From JBNAGF01 sp049801055 (GTDB taxonomy: Bacteria; Pseudomonadota; Alphaproteobacteria; Rhodobacterales; Rhodobacteraceae), in NCBI RefSeq assembly GCF_049801055.1, contig NZ_JBNAGF010000013.1:1-64000 (forward strand): 64,000 nucleotides of DNA, given 5' to 3'. Shown here in pieces: positions 16,642-24,919 of the stretch. How positions within the stretch are numbered: position 1 is the stretch's first letter; the number at the start of each line of letters is the position of its first letter. The position numbers and the translations under genes were made by a program. Under the pieces are notes generated by a model. That model ran no database searches and had not been told where the DNA came from. It was given only the letters and a program-made list of their open reading frames with translations.

Positions 16642-16981
16642 CCATCTCTTCGCTGGAGAGTTTGTGAACCGTCCGCTTGCCCTCTTCCAGAGGCACGTCG
16701 GCGTGCGAGAAACCGATCCCTTGCAGGAAGGAGATGACCCCGGTGACGGTCTTGATCTCGCGGATCTTGATGTCGTTGCGCGAGGTTCGGGTCCGGGCCG
16801 TGACCAGAAGTTTCTCGATCCCATCGTCGCTGACAGCGCGCATGATCCAGACCCCATGCCAGTTGGGGCCTTTCTTGAAGGCGTCTTCCTTGCAGACAAC
16901 TTCGACGCGATAGCCGCTGGCGACCAGATCGCGGAATCTGGGTTCGGTGACCACATTCGGGGCTTCTTTTTCTAGGTCCAT
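16625..16981 (-). CDS. Conserved-looking 118-aa protein heading the virB operon
   Basis: A soluble protein of unknown function. It starts MDLEKEAPNVVTEP and contains YRVEVVCKEDAFKKGPNWHG, VWIMRAVSDDGIEKLLVTAR and IREIKTVTGVISFLQGIG, which look like an alternating beta/alpha small domain. The frame is open upstream to TTG at 17089, but the candidate promoter/operator at 17043-17060 argues for the internal ATG at 16981. It overlaps the transglycosylase frame by 17 nt, so it is part of the operon. No family recognised. Confidence 0.6.
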   Translation of the reverse strand: MDLEKEAPNVVTEPRFRDLVASGYRVEVVCKEDAFKKGPNWHGVWIMRAVSDDGIEKLLVTARTRTSRNDIKIREIKTVTGVISFLQGIGFSHADVPLEEGKRTVHKLSSEEMAASRA

Positions 16982-17042
16982 CACCCGGATCACGTTCTCC
17001 AATAGGGCGAATGACCAGGCTTCAGGTGTTGAAGTCCAGGCA

Positions 17043-17060
17043 TACGATGATATAGTATTG
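17043..17060. promoter_or_regulatory. Operator-like motif at the virB operon promoter
   Basis: TACGATGATATAGTATTG lies about 62 nt upstream of the first leftward gene. It matches 15 of 18 bases of the motif at 18788-18805, which sits in the same relation to another leftward gene. Read on the - strand it contains TATATC, usable as a -10 element, so a bound regulator would block transcription. Confidence 0.5.
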
Positions 17061-17125
17061 GCGCACAAGATAAACTTTTGATGCGACAAGCGGATTGTTG
17101 CTCAATTGACGAATAGACGGTTCCC

Positions 17126-17446
17126 ATGCATTTGATCAAGAAAATAAGGGGCTTGGACGCCTTCAGGTTGTGCGTGTCGATCATGGCACAAGCTATACTT
17201 CTGGTCGCGTGCCTGGCAGGCGAAGTCTCCGCCGCGTCCTGTTTGCCGCCGCCCAGGCCGTTCGTGCCAAGCGATTCTCAAGCCGCGCGGGACTATGTCG
17301 ATCTCATCCGCAGCGACTTTGAGATCTACATGCGGGACATCCAGAGCTACTTTCGGTGCCTTGAGGTTGAGCGCGCGCGGGCGTTCGAAGAGGCGCGCGA
17401 GGTGAGCCAGGACTACGGACGCTTCCTGGAATTGATGGACGAGTGA
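17126..17446 (+). CDS. Small exported protein of unknown function
   Basis: A 106-aa protein divergent from the virB operon. A signal peptide spans residues ~14-36 (AQAILLVACLAGEVSA, cleavage near SAAS). The mature part is SCLPPPRPFVPSD, then a helical stretch with FEIYMRDIQSYFRCLEVERA and SQDYGRFLELM. I do not recognise a named family. Its position suggests an accessory periplasmic role in conjugation or entry exclusion; this is speculation. ATG at 17126 has no strong Shine-Dalgarno; ATG at 17183 is an alternative. Confidence 0.6.
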   Translation: MHLIKKIRGLDAFRLCVSIMAQAILLVACLAGEVSAASCLPPPRPFVPSDSQAARDYVDLIRSDFEIYMRDIQSYFRCLEVERARAFEEAREVSQDYGRFLELMDE

Positions 17447-17558
17447 ATTGGCCGCGACCTTTTCGAAGGGCCGCCGTCTTGTGAAATCTGGCCGTATCGG
17501 CGGCGTGCAGTTCGGAGTCTCTATCATCATGTAAACGCCCACTATCCACTTTTTAGAT

Positions 17559-17601
17559 AATCTATAAAGTAGATTAGCCCTGTCACAAGAGGTTTGTGAC
17601 A
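17559..17601. promoter_or_regulatory. Inverted repeats in the leader of the XRE gene
   Basis: Two inverted repeats precede the regulator gene: AATCTA-TAAAG-TAGATT (17559-17575), around a TATAAA that could be a -10, and TGTCACAA-GAGGT-TTGTGACA (17581-17601), which encloses the only Shine-Dalgarno (GAGG) before the GTG at 17603. They could serve as autoregulatory operators or as an RNA hairpin hiding the ribosome site. Confidence 0.5.
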
Positions 17602-17602
17602 C

Positions 17603-17860
17603 GTGGCGAAAACGATCAGGAGTTCGGGACATGAGGCACTTCGCGACGCTTTGATTGCGGCGCGGAAGGCGGCTGGCTTAACGCAGGCCGAGCTCGCTTT
17701 ACGTCTCAGATGCCACCAGTCCTTCGTCGCTCGTCTGGAGAGCGGAGAGCGTAGGGTCGACGTAGTTGAGTTGATCGTACTCGCGCGTGCTCTGCAGATC
17801 GATGCGGTTACGCTACTGGCAGCGGCCGAGGCGGCGACGGAACTCGATCACCGGATTTAA
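17603..17860 (+). CDS. XRE-family helix-turn-helix regulator
   Basis: An 85-aa single-domain DNA-binding protein. Residues about 12-68 form the Cro/C1-type HTH: LRDALIAARKAAGLTQAELA, then RCHQSFVARLESGERRVDVV and LIVLARALQID. It starts at GTG. Placed between the small exported-protein genes and next to duplicated operator-like motifs (17043, 18788), it is the best candidate for their regulator, which is inference. Confidence 0.85.
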   Translation: MAKTIRSSGHEALRDALIAARKAAGLTQAELALRLRCHQSFVARLESGERRVDVVELIVLARALQIDAVTLLAAAEAATELDHRI

Positions 17861-17862
17861 GA

Positions 17863-17885
17863 CGAGGCGAAGGGCTGTCGCCTCG
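17863..17885 (+). terminator. Hairpin after the XRE gene
   Basis: CGAGGCGA-AGGGCTG-TCGCCTCG, a perfect 8-bp stem starting 2 nt after the stop. No T-run follows, so termination efficiency is uncertain. Confidence 0.4.
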
Positions 17886-18000
17886 GATGGTATGACGAAA
17901 TCAAGCCTCGGTGGGACCGAAGGGCAATGATAACAGCGGATTGTTATGGGACGCTGCGATCCACGGTCTCAAATGCAGGTTTGGTGCAGAGGACAACGTC

Positions 18001-18747
18001 TTAGTAGTTCACCTGCTCGAACCCGTAATTGCCCTCATAGTCTCGCCAGTCGACGAACACCGAGCGGTGATAGATGGAGGGGCAATGATCGCCCCAACGT
18101 TCCAAGCCGACATGCGCCTCGGGCAACGCGGCGACGGACGAACGAGACCAGTAAAAATCGCCCTGGATTCCATAGGAACCGAGAAGGACTGTTTCGAAAC
18201 GGCTGCAATCGCTGTCGCGGGATTCGTGTTGGCGCGCATACCGAACATCGAAGACACGGATCGAGCGGATGAAGTTGAACTCCGGTCCACTGATGTCGAT
18301 GTCGGCTCGGTCCTGGATCAGATGTAACGCAAACCCGTCAGGGTGAGGTAGTGGCTCGACGCCTTTCGACCGCACGACGGCAGGCAAGAGGGCGCCAGCT
18401 TTTTCGGGGTCAGATTCCGCGAGGTTCTGGGGCAGGGTAGAAGCGTTGGAGAAGAGGATGTCAATGACACGCCGAGTGCGACCGGGGTCGTCTACAGGTT
18501 CGAAGGAGGCCCCCATGGGGCAACGCCAGATCTGGAGGGGAGGCTCGACAGGCCATGGCGTGATCCGTCGTATGAACTCTGCACGTGCCCGCGAACAGGG
18601 CTCTGATGCCGGCCAGCCGCCGGAGAGGCAGAGCAGGATGGCGCAATCGATCGGGTAGGTCTGCGCCGACGCGCTGTTTCCACCTCCGCTCAGCGAGGCC
18701 GTTCCCGCGACGACAGCGAGAAAAAAATTACGAAGGAAATTGCGCAT
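18001..18747 (-). CDS. Exported hypothetical protein near the conjugation genes
   Basis: A 248-aa protein with a signal peptide (FLRNFFLAVVAGTASLSGGG, cleavage near SASAQ, ~29). The mature region has YPIDCAILLCLSGGWPASEP, RAEFIRRITPWPVEPPLQIW and, later, FNFIRSIRVFDVRYARQ; cysteines suggest disulfides. The pattern looks conserved rather than random, but I cannot name the family. The ATG at 18747 is preferred over an in-frame TTG two codons upstream. A motif shared with the virB promoter lies ~40 nt upstream, tying its expression to transfer. Confidence 0.7.
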   Translation of the reverse strand: MRNFLRNFFLAVVAGTASLSGGGNSASAQTYPIDCAILLCLSGGWPASEPCSRARAEFIRRITPWPVEPPLQIWRCPMGASFEPVDDPGRTRRVIDILFSNASTLPQNLAESDPEKAGALLPAVVRSKGVEPLPHPDGFALHLIQDRADIDISGPEFNFIRSIRVFDVRYARQHESRDSDCSRFETVLLGSYGIQGDFYWSRSSVAALPEAHVGLERWGDHCPSIYHRSVFVDWRDYEGNYGFEQVNY

Positions 18748-18787
18748 ATCCAAGAGCTCGATTGACTGTGATGCAGAATCTGAGGAT

Positions 18788-18806
18788 TACGATAATATAC
18801 TATCGT
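18788..18806. promoter_or_regulatory. Operator-like inverted repeat, shared with the virB promoter
   Basis: Contains ACGATA-ATATAC-TATCGT, an inverted repeat with 6-bp arms (18789-18806), lying 42 nt upstream of the leftward gene at 18747. The 18-mer 18788-18805 differs at only three positions from 17043-17060. Confidence 0.5.
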
Positions 18807-18854
18807 CGAGCGGTCAAATTCGAATTTTTGTAACTGTCTTGGAGCGCCTTGATG

Positions 18855-19109
18855 CTAAAGCAGATCGGCTGAGCCCCTGAGCGACAGCTCCTCCAAAAGG
18901 TCAGTAACCTCATCGGTGGTGACAGTCTTTGCATTCGCAATCGTGTTCCGGCTTAACGGGGGATCGATATGGTGTGCCGTACGTTTGGGATCGAGCCAGA
19001 GGATGGACAGTTCTGACGTATTCCAGCGATAGACCCAACCAACGGTTCGATCACTGCGACCGTCAACAAGCCGCGCGACCGGAACCGCTTCTTCCTTTTC
19101 GATGCTCAC
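18855..19109 (-). CDS. Small hypothetical protein
   Basis: An 84-aa protein from a GTG start. EAVPVARLVDGRSDRTVGWV and YRWNTSELSILWLD resemble a short beta-rich domain; the C-terminus is acidic-helical (TTDEVTDLLEELSL). The frame is open further upstream to 19253, but that part is arginine-rich and looks non-coding. Family not recognised; codon pattern supports it as real. Confidence 0.5.
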   Translation of the reverse strand: MSIEKEEAVPVARLVDGRSDRTVGWVYRWNTSELSILWLDPKRTAHHIDPPLSRNTIANAKTVTTDEVTDLLEELSLRGSADLL

Positions 19110-19204
19110 CGGTTCGTGTCCGCCTTTTCTGCTTCGGTTCTTCAGTCCTATTCGGCTGGGACGTTCCCGTGATCTGATCTCGGTTGAACTTATTCCTGGC
19201 TCGT

Positions 19205-19239
19205 TAAAAAGGGGCGACACCGACCGCGTCGGTGCCGCC
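19205..19239 (-). terminator. Rho-independent terminator of the metallohydrolase gene
   Basis: On the - strand a 12-bp stem (GGCGGCACCGAC / GTCGGTGTCGCC with one G-U pair, loop GCG) is followed by CCTTTTT. It lies ~80 nt after the stop of the MBL-fold gene and marks the boundary between the conjugation part and the catabolic part. Confidence 0.8.
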
Positions 19240-19317
19240 AGAGGTTCGCCCACAGGGAGGTGGTAGAGGGCGAAACCTATTGAAAATAGGGGAATTTCAT
19301 GTTGCGCATAATCCTTC

Positions 19318-20136
19318 TTATGTTAATTTCCAGACCCCGCCATCTTGTACCACCCGCGACTCAGACAACAGCTTCTCCAGATGCGCCGCAACGTTTCGTC
19401 CTGCGGCCATTGCGATTTGTGGGTCGGTTTTCTTGTAGACGGAAGCGGCGATATTCTGGACCGAATCCGGGGTGTTTGAGAGGTGGGCGAGGATCTCCGC
19501 CTCGCGACGCATGCGGTTGGAAAGCAACCGTTTGACGTAAGGTTGCGGATCCCGGAGTATAGGTCCGTGCCCCGGAAAGTAGATCCTATCGTCGCGCTCA
19601 ATCAGCCGCTGTAGCTGCGCGCAGTAGTCGTGCATGTTTCCGTCAGGGGGGCTGACGATCGAACTGTTCCAACTCATAACGTGGTCGCCCGTGAAGAGCA
19701 CTCCGTCAGGTCTCGCGAAACAAAGGTGGTCGCTCGCGTGACCAGGTGTGTGCAGGACGGTAAGACCGGCAATGACCTGTCCGTCCTCCAGAAACCGGTC
19801 AGGTCGAAATGCATCGTCAGGGAATGCCCGTGAGGCATAAACAGGTGCGTCTGTCCGTGCTCGCAGGGCTGGGACGACTCCAAAATGATCAGAATGGTGG
19901 TGTGTGAGCAGAATCCCAGATGGTTTGGCCCCCAAATTTTCGATGATTGCCCCGAAATGTGTACTGTCTTCTGCTGGGCCGGGGTCGATTATGAACCGAC
20001 CATCAGGCGTATCAATGATGTAGCTATTTGTCCCGTGGTAGGTCATCTTTCCGGGATTGTTCGCGACGATCCTCAGAATTCCAGGGGCCAATTCGACTCC
20101 CTTCGCGCGGCAAGGCTCCGGCTCTGAGAAAAACAT
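19318..20136 (-). CDS. MBL-fold metallohydrolase (LACTB2/glyoxalase II-like)
   Basis: A 272-aa hydrolase of the metallo-beta-lactamase superfamily. All metal ligands are visible: LTHHHSDHFG, HTPGHASDH, FTGDHVM and YFPGHGP. A ~60-residue helical C-terminal region with RRREAEILAHL-type sequence and a winged-helix-like end (AAHLEKLLSESRVVQDGGVW) matches the LACTB2 group. Upstream in-frame ATG/ATT codons exist, but AAAAGAAG 6 nt before the ATG at 20136 favours this start. In such clusters this family may hydrolyse thioesters or lactones; the substrate is unknown. Confidence 0.85.
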   Translation of the reverse strand: MFFSEPEPCRAKGVELAPGILRIVANNPGKMTYHGTNSYIIDTPDGRFIIDPGPAEDSTHFGAIIENLGAKPSGILLTHHHSDHFGVVPALRARTDAPVYASRAFPDDAFRPDRFLEDGQVIAGLTVLHTPGHASDHLCFARPDGVLFTGDHVMSWNSSIVSPPDGNMHDYCAQLQRLIERDDRIYFPGHGPILRDPQPYVKRLLSNRMRREAEILAHLSNTPDSVQNIAASVYKKTDPQIAMAAGRNVAAHLEKLLSESRVVQDGGVWKLT

Positions 20137-20337
20137 GCTGCTTCTTTTCATTGTGTGCGACCAGGTATTGATTGCGAACAATTTGGTTCGCACAGTTTTG
20201 CGCATTGCTCTCGCATGGCGCCGGAAACCTCAGGCTGGCGTCCGATGCCTGTCAAATCCGGCATCGGACTATTTCAACTTACATTGGACCAGGCCCGTAT
20301 GAGACTGAAACAGTCTGATACAGTCTTGGGCTGGCAG

Positions 20338-20904
20338 TCACACAGCGCGGCGATTATGGTAAGCAGTATACAGAACTACAGCAATTGTCGCCTTCGTCAG
20401 ATCCCCGAGAAGGAACGGGTAAAGACCGGCGTTCAGCAACTTTTCGCCATAGCCGACAAAGCCACCCAACCAGAGCAGCCCTGCGCAATACATGACTATC
20501 GAACCCAAAAAGACCGCGACAGATGCTCTGAACGCAGGCCGAAGTCCTTGCAGTGCTTGAACAATCCACCCGGCGGCGGCCGCCGCAAGTGCGAAGCCTA
20601 CCAAGTATCCGCCTGTGGGACCCGCAATATACGCCGGTCCGGCCAGAGCCGGAGGCGTGCCTGCGAAGACCGGCAGGCCAAGCAGACCTTCAAAAAGGTA
20701 GGTCACAACAACAAGACTACTGCGCACCGGCCCCAGGAAAAGGCCCAGACCCAAGACAACCAGGGTTTGTGTAGACATGGGAACCGGGTAGAACGGCACC
20801 ACGATTTTGGCGGATAGTGTCAGAAGAATTGTGCCGACGAGAATTATCGAGATCTCTTGGGTAAGTTTTGCGAGTGTTTGGCTTTGAGTGGTTTCCAGAT
20901 TCAT
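20338..20904 (-). CDS. bioY: BioY biotin transporter
   Basis: A 188-aa membrane protein, the substrate-binding S component of ECF-type biotin transport. Six hydrophobic helices are predicted; the BioY signatures VPMSTQTLVVLGLGLFLGP, LLGLPVFAG and GPTGGYLVGF are present. An AAGGA lies 8 nt before the ATG. It follows the first carboxylase operon after 49 nt, same strand, so imported biotin would directly serve the three biotin-dependent carboxylases encoded nearby. No adjacent BioM/BioN energising genes are seen; BioY alone can transport in some bacteria. Confidence 0.93.
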   Translation of the reverse strand: MNLETTQSQTLAKLTQEISIILVGTILLTLSAKIVVPFYPVPMSTQTLVVLGLGLFLGPVRSSLVVVTYLFEGLLGLPVFAGTPPALAGPAYIAGPTGGYLVGFALAAAAAGWIVQALQGLRPAFRASVAVFLGSIVMYCAGLLWLGGFVGYGEKLLNAGLYPFLLGDLTKATIAVVLYTAYHNRRAV

Positions 20905-20952
20905 CTTTTTCGTCCTTGTTTCTGTAGATTGTTAATTTTTTGGATAGTAAGC

Positions 20953-22119
20953 TCACATGCGCTTGGCGACTTCTTCCAACATGACTTCGCTCGCCCCGCC
21001 GCCGATGGCCTGCACACGGGCATCGCGTGACATGCGTTCCACCGGTGTTTCGCGCATATAACCCATACCGCCGTGAAACTGGACGCAGTCATAAAGCACG
21101 CTGTTCACCAGTTCGCCGCAATAGGCTTTGACCATCGAGACCTCTTTCACGCAGTCACCGCCCGCGGCATCCAGACCGGCGGCGTGATAGACCAGCTGAC
21201 GTCCTGCAGCGATCCGCGTCTGACAGTCGGCCAGCCGTTGGCGCACGGCCTGCTTGTCCCACAGAACGCCGCCAAAGGCCCTGCGCTGCTTGACATAATC
21301 CACGGTCATGTCCAGCGCGGTTTGCGCTTCGGCACAGGCCATCGCACCCAGCACAATGCGTTCGTTCTGGAAGTTCTTCATTACCGAATAGAAACCGCGG
21401 TTGACCTCGCCCAAGACGTTTTCGGCCGGGATACGGACATCTTCGAAGATCAGTTCGGCAGTGTCCGAGCACAGCCAGCCGGTCTTGTTCAACGCCCGTC
21501 CGACCGAAAAGCCCGGCGTGCCTTTTTCGACCGCAAATATGGTGATCCCGCGCGACCCCTTGGCATCGGGATCGGTCTTGGCACCGACAAAGTAGAGATC
21601 GCCATGCACGCCGTTGGTGATGAACATCTTGGTGCCGTTCAGCACCCAATCCGACCCGTCCCGCACCGCGCGGGAGCGCATGCCCGCCACGTCCGAGCCC
21701 GCGCCCGGTTCGGTCACAGCAACGGCGGTGATCATTTCGCCCGAGACGATCGACGGCATCCAGCGCGCCTTCTGTTCGGGCGTGCCGGCGTTTTCCAGAT
21801 GCGGCGAGGCCATGTCGGTGTGGACCAGAACGGTGGCCGAGAACCCGCCGAAAGTGGATCGCCCGACCTCTTCGGCCAAAACCACGCTGGACATCACGTC
21901 CAGCCCCGCGCCGCCATACTGTTCGTCATAGCGCATCCCCAGCACGCCGAGATCACCCATCCGGCGCAGCACGTCGCGGGGTACCTTGCCCTCCTCCTCC
22001 CAAGGCTCGGCCTTGGCGGTCACCTCGGCTTCAATGAACCGGCGCAACTGGTTGCGGATCATCTCGAGGTCTTCGTTGAACGGGCCGGTGACCTGAGTAA
22101 TGCTGTCTTGTCTGGTCAT
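20953..22119 (-). CDS. Acyl-CoA dehydrogenase, LCAD/citronellyl type
   Basis: A 388-aa FAD enzyme introducing an alpha-beta double bond in an acyl-CoA. AVTEPGAGSDVAGM is the FAD/substrate loop; YGGAGLDVMSSVVLAEE is the N-domain signature. The C-terminal loop has AIGGGASEVM, i.e. Gly where medium-chain enzymes have the catalytic Glu, and FQNERIVLGA supplies the alternative Glu used by long-chain/isovaleryl-type enzymes. The ATG at 22119 overlaps the stop of the carboxylase alpha gene (ATGA). With the neighbouring carboxylase and hydratase it forms a liu/atu-type set. Confidence 0.9.
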   Translation of the reverse strand: MTRQDSITQVTGPFNEDLEMIRNQLRRFIEAEVTAKAEPWEEEGKVPRDVLRRMGDLGVLGMRYDEQYGGAGLDVMSSVVLAEEVGRSTFGGFSATVLVHTDMASPHLENAGTPEQKARWMPSIVSGEMITAVAVTEPGAGSDVAGMRSRAVRDGSDWVLNGTKMFITNGVHGDLYFVGAKTDPDAKGSRGITIFAVEKGTPGFSVGRALNKTGWLCSDTAELIFEDVRIPAENVLGEVNRGFYSVMKNFQNERIVLGAMACAEAQTALDMTVDYVKQRRAFGGVLWDKQAVRQRLADCQTRIAAGRQLVYHAAGLDAAGGDCVKEVSMVKAYCGELVNSVLYDCVQFHGGMGYMRETPVERMSRDARVQAIGGGASEVMLEEVAKRM

Positions 22120-24119
22120 GTGTTTTCCTCTGGATCGAGTTTGATAAGTGGGGCGTGCCCGGCGACCGTATCGCCGGGTGCACAATAGATTTCAGTCACC
22201 ACGCCCGCGACCGGCGCGGGCAGGCTTTGCAACAGCTTCATGGCCTCAAGCACCACCAGCGTGTCACCGGCTTTGACGCGGTCGCCGAGTGCGACGCGCA
22301 CCTCGGCCACGGCGCCGGGCATGGGTGCGGACAACAGGTCAGCGACGCCAGACCCGCCGGTGGCACGTTGCAGATGCTGGTCTTCCAGCGTACGCAGGTC
22401 TGTCGCGGTCATTCCAGCAGGGGTTTGCAGGTGCACTCGCCAGTGACTCGGCGCGCGCACGACGTAAGCGATGCGCGAAAACGGAACCCCGTCGATGCGT
22501 CCGCTCAGACGGCATCCTGTTAAAACGGCACTCTCGACCGTGATGGTCTGGCCGTCCGGTTGAATGGCAGTCAACCCCGACCCGGAGCCGTACATGCGGA
22601 TCGGTTCGTCTTTGGTTGTGTCCCAATAGAAGGCCGCGCCGGACTGTCCCGCAGGGGCTGTGAGTCGCCATGACCCTAGGCTTTCCCAGGGCGACGCGCC
22701 CGCCGGCACGAGACGCAGATGCAGCGCCATCGCGGCAAAGGCCATGTCCCGGGGATCAGCGGACGGTTCAGTCCAGCCGCCTGGAAACATCTCGGGCAGG
22801 CCCGAGGTATGGTGACGGAACGCCGCAAAATCCGGGTGTGCCAGTAACGCGCGTTGATAGGCCAGGTTCAGGCCGACGCCGCCGACGGCAAAAGCATCGA
22901 TCGCGGTGATCGCCCGGCGGATCGCCCCGGTCCGATCCGGCGCGTGGACGATCAGCTTGGCAATCATGGAATCGTAGTGGTGGCCGACGACCGAACCGCA
23001 CTCTACCCCAGTGTCCAGCCGCACATCCGCAGGCGGCGCCCAAAGGGTGATCTCGCCCGTTTCGGGGTGAAAATTCTCGGCCGGGTTTTCGGCGGCGATG
23101 CGGATTTCAATGGCGTGCCCGTCAAACTGCACATCGCCTTGCGTCAGCGCCAGCGGCTCGCCCCGCGCGATGCGCAACTGCCATTCGACCAGATCGATGC
23201 CGGTGATCGCCTCGGTCACGGGGTGTTCCACCTGCAACCGGGTATTCATTTCCAGAAAGTAGTATTCACCGCGCCCGGGGTCATAGAGGTATTCCACCGT
23301 TCCGGCGGAGCGATAGCCGATCGCCTGCGCCAACCGCACCGCTGCCGCACGCATGCGGTCGCGCACAGCCTCGGGAAGATCGGCGGCGGGGGCTTCTTCG
23401 ATCAGCTTTTGGTGGTTGCGTTGCAGCGAACAATCGCGGTCGCCCAGATGCAGCACGGTGCCGTGAGTGTCGCCCAGAACCTGCACTTCGACGTGGCGGG
23501 CACGGGGCGCATAGCGTTCGAGGAACACCGCCGGATCGCCGAAGGCGCTCTGCGCTTCGGCCCGGGCAGATGCAATCGCTTCGGGTGCGTCGCCCAGATC
23601 GGAGACAAGCCGCATCCCGCGTCCGCCGCCGCCGGCGCTGGCCTTGACCAGAAAGGGGGTGCCAAGCGCCTCGGCCTCTTGTAGCAGGCGCGCATCGGAC
23701 TGATCCTCGCCGCGATAGCCGGGCAGGACGGGCACGCCTGCGGCTTCGGCGGCAGCCTTGGCCTCGATCTTGGAGCCCATCCGCGCGATAGCGTCGGGTT
23801 CCGGCCCGATGAACACAAGGCCCGCCGCCTCGACCGCCGCCGCGAAACCGGCATTCTCAGACAGAAAACCATATCCCGGGTGCACCGCACCCGCGCCCGT
23901 CGCCCGCGCGGCCTCAAGGATGGCCTCGACGTTCAAATAACTGTCTGACGGGGCGGCCCCACCGATGCAGACGGCATGATCGGCCTCGGCCACGAAGGGC
24001 GCGTCGCGGTCCGCGTCCGAAAACACCGCTACGCTTTCCAGCCCCAGTTTGCGGCACCCGCGCTGGATGCGCCGGGCAATCTCGCCCCGGTTGGCGATCA
24101 GAACGCGGGTGAAGCTCAT
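22116..24119 (-). CDS. Acyl-CoA carboxylase alpha subunit (biotin carboxylase + carrier)
   Basis: A 667-aa ATP- and biotin-dependent subunit of the MCC/GCC/PCC alpha type. IANRGEIARRI opens the biotin carboxylase domain; ASAGGGGRGM (about 161-170) is the ATP-grasp loop and EMNTRLQVEHPVTE (about 285) the catalytic strand. A middle BT-like domain leads to the C-terminal biotinyl domain, VVLEAMKLLQSLPAPVAG, with Lys628 as biotin site. The ATG at 24119 overlaps the upstream hydratase stop. Partner carboxyltransferase: 24920-26518. Substrate (3-methylcrotonyl-, geranyl- or other CoA) cannot be decided by eye. Confidence 0.93.
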   Translation of the reverse strand: MSFTRVLIANRGEIARRIQRGCRKLGLESVAVFSDADRDAPFVAEADHAVCIGGAAPSDSYLNVEAILEAARATGAGAVHPGYGFLSENAGFAAAVEAAGLVFIGPEPDAIARMGSKIEAKAAAEAAGVPVLPGYRGEDQSDARLLQEAEALGTPFLVKASAGGGGRGMRLVSDLGDAPEAIASARAEAQSAFGDPAVFLERYAPRARHVEVQVLGDTHGTVLHLGDRDCSLQRNHQKLIEEAPAADLPEAVRDRMRAAAVRLAQAIGYRSAGTVEYLYDPGRGEYYFLEMNTRLQVEHPVTEAITGIDLVEWQLRIARGEPLALTQGDVQFDGHAIEIRIAAENPAENFHPETGEITLWAPPADVRLDTGVECGSVVGHHYDSMIAKLIVHAPDRTGAIRRAITAIDAFAVGGVGLNLAYQRALLAHPDFAAFRHHTSGLPEMFPGGWTEPSADPRDMAFAAMALHLRLVPAGASPWESLGSWRLTAPAGQSGAAFYWDTTKDEPIRMYGSGSGLTAIQPDGQTITVESAVLTGCRLSGRIDGVPFSRIAYVVRAPSHWRVHLQTPAGMTATDLRTLEDQHLQRATGGSGVADLLSAPMPGAVAEVRVALGDRVKAGDTLVVLEAMKLLQSLPAPVAGVVTEIYCAPGDTVAGHAPLIKLDPEENT

Positions 24120-24910
24120 TTCACCCGCCATGACGGAACGCCCTTGTTGATGAAGCTGTTGATGCCTTCGATACCTTCCTCCGTCTCCCACGCATCGGCC
24201 AGCCGGTCGGCGGTGTAGATCATGTTGGTCTCCAGATCGTGGGACGCGACATAGGCGATCAGCGCCTTGGTATCGGCCACGGCACCCGGCGCGGCCTGAA
24301 GGTGATCATGCACCACCCGGTTCACCGTGGCGTCCAAGTCGCCCGGCGCGACAACCTCGGTCAACAGACCGATCCGCTCGGCGCGGGCCGTGTCGAACAA
24401 CGCCCCCGACAGCATGGTTTCACGCGAATGCACCTTGCCGATGCGGGCCACCACATAAGGCGATATATTCGCGGGCAGAAGGCCCAGTTTGACCTCGGTC
24501 AGACCGAAGCGCGCGCCTTCGGCGCCGATGGTGTAGTCGCAGACGGAGATCATGCCGACACCGCCACCGTAGGCCGGGCCGTTGATCCGCCCGATCAAGG
24601 GCTTGGGCAGCGTGTCAAGGCGGCGCAACAGCCGCGCCAGCGTGGCGCTTTGTGCGACCCTTTCACTACGGGTTTTCTCGACATTAGAGGCGAACCAGTT
24701 GAAATCGCCGCCCGCGCAGAAGCTCTTGCCCGCGCCGGTCAGGACCACAATACGCACATCGTCATCTGCAGCCAGCTTTTCGGCGGCATCGTATAGCTCT
24801 GCGATCAATTCGCCATTCAGCGCATTGTGTTTGTCGGGGCGGTTGAGCGTCAGCCTGGCGACGCCACGCGCATCGGTTTCGATAAGGATCGTGTTGTAGG
24901 TATTGGTCAA
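24116..24910 (-). CDS. Enoyl-CoA hydratase, methylglutaconyl-CoA hydratase-like
   Basis: A 264-aa crotonase-fold protein. FCAGGDFNWF forms the oxyanion hole; YGGGVGMISVCD and LTEVKLGLLPANISPYV match the LiuC/AtuE group, in which the first crotonase Glu is a Gly and the second (in TEVKLG) is kept. It sits between the two carboxylase subunit genes, overlapping the alpha-subunit start, consistent with hydrating the carboxylated glutaconyl-CoA product. Confidence 0.88.
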   Translation of the reverse strand: MTNTYNTILIETDARGVARLTLNRPDKHNALNGELIAELYDAAEKLAADDDVRIVVLTGAGKSFCAGGDFNWFASNVEKTRSERVAQSATLARLLRRLDTLPKPLIGRINGPAYGGGVGMISVCDYTIGAEGARFGLTEVKLGLLPANISPYVVARIGKVHSRETMLSGALFDTARAERIGLLTEVVAPGDLDATVNRVVHDHLQAAPGAVADTKALIAYVASHDLETNMIYTADRLADAWETEEGIEGINSFINKGVPSWRVK

Positions 24911-24919
24911 CTTGAAGCC

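Noticed and set aside
16642..16956. N-terminal extension of the VirB1 frame
   Set aside because: Ser/Arg/Pro-rich, no domain, lies under the 118-aa gene and precedes a clear signal peptide.
17102..17632. 176-aa frame on the - strand over the small exported protein and XRE leader
   Set aside because: No recognisable features, runs antisense to a signal-peptide gene and across inverted repeats.
21073..22188. 371-aa frame antisense to the first acyl-CoA dehydrogenase
   Set aside because: His/Arg/Asp-rich mirror image of a real gene; such long antisense frames occur opposite most genes here.
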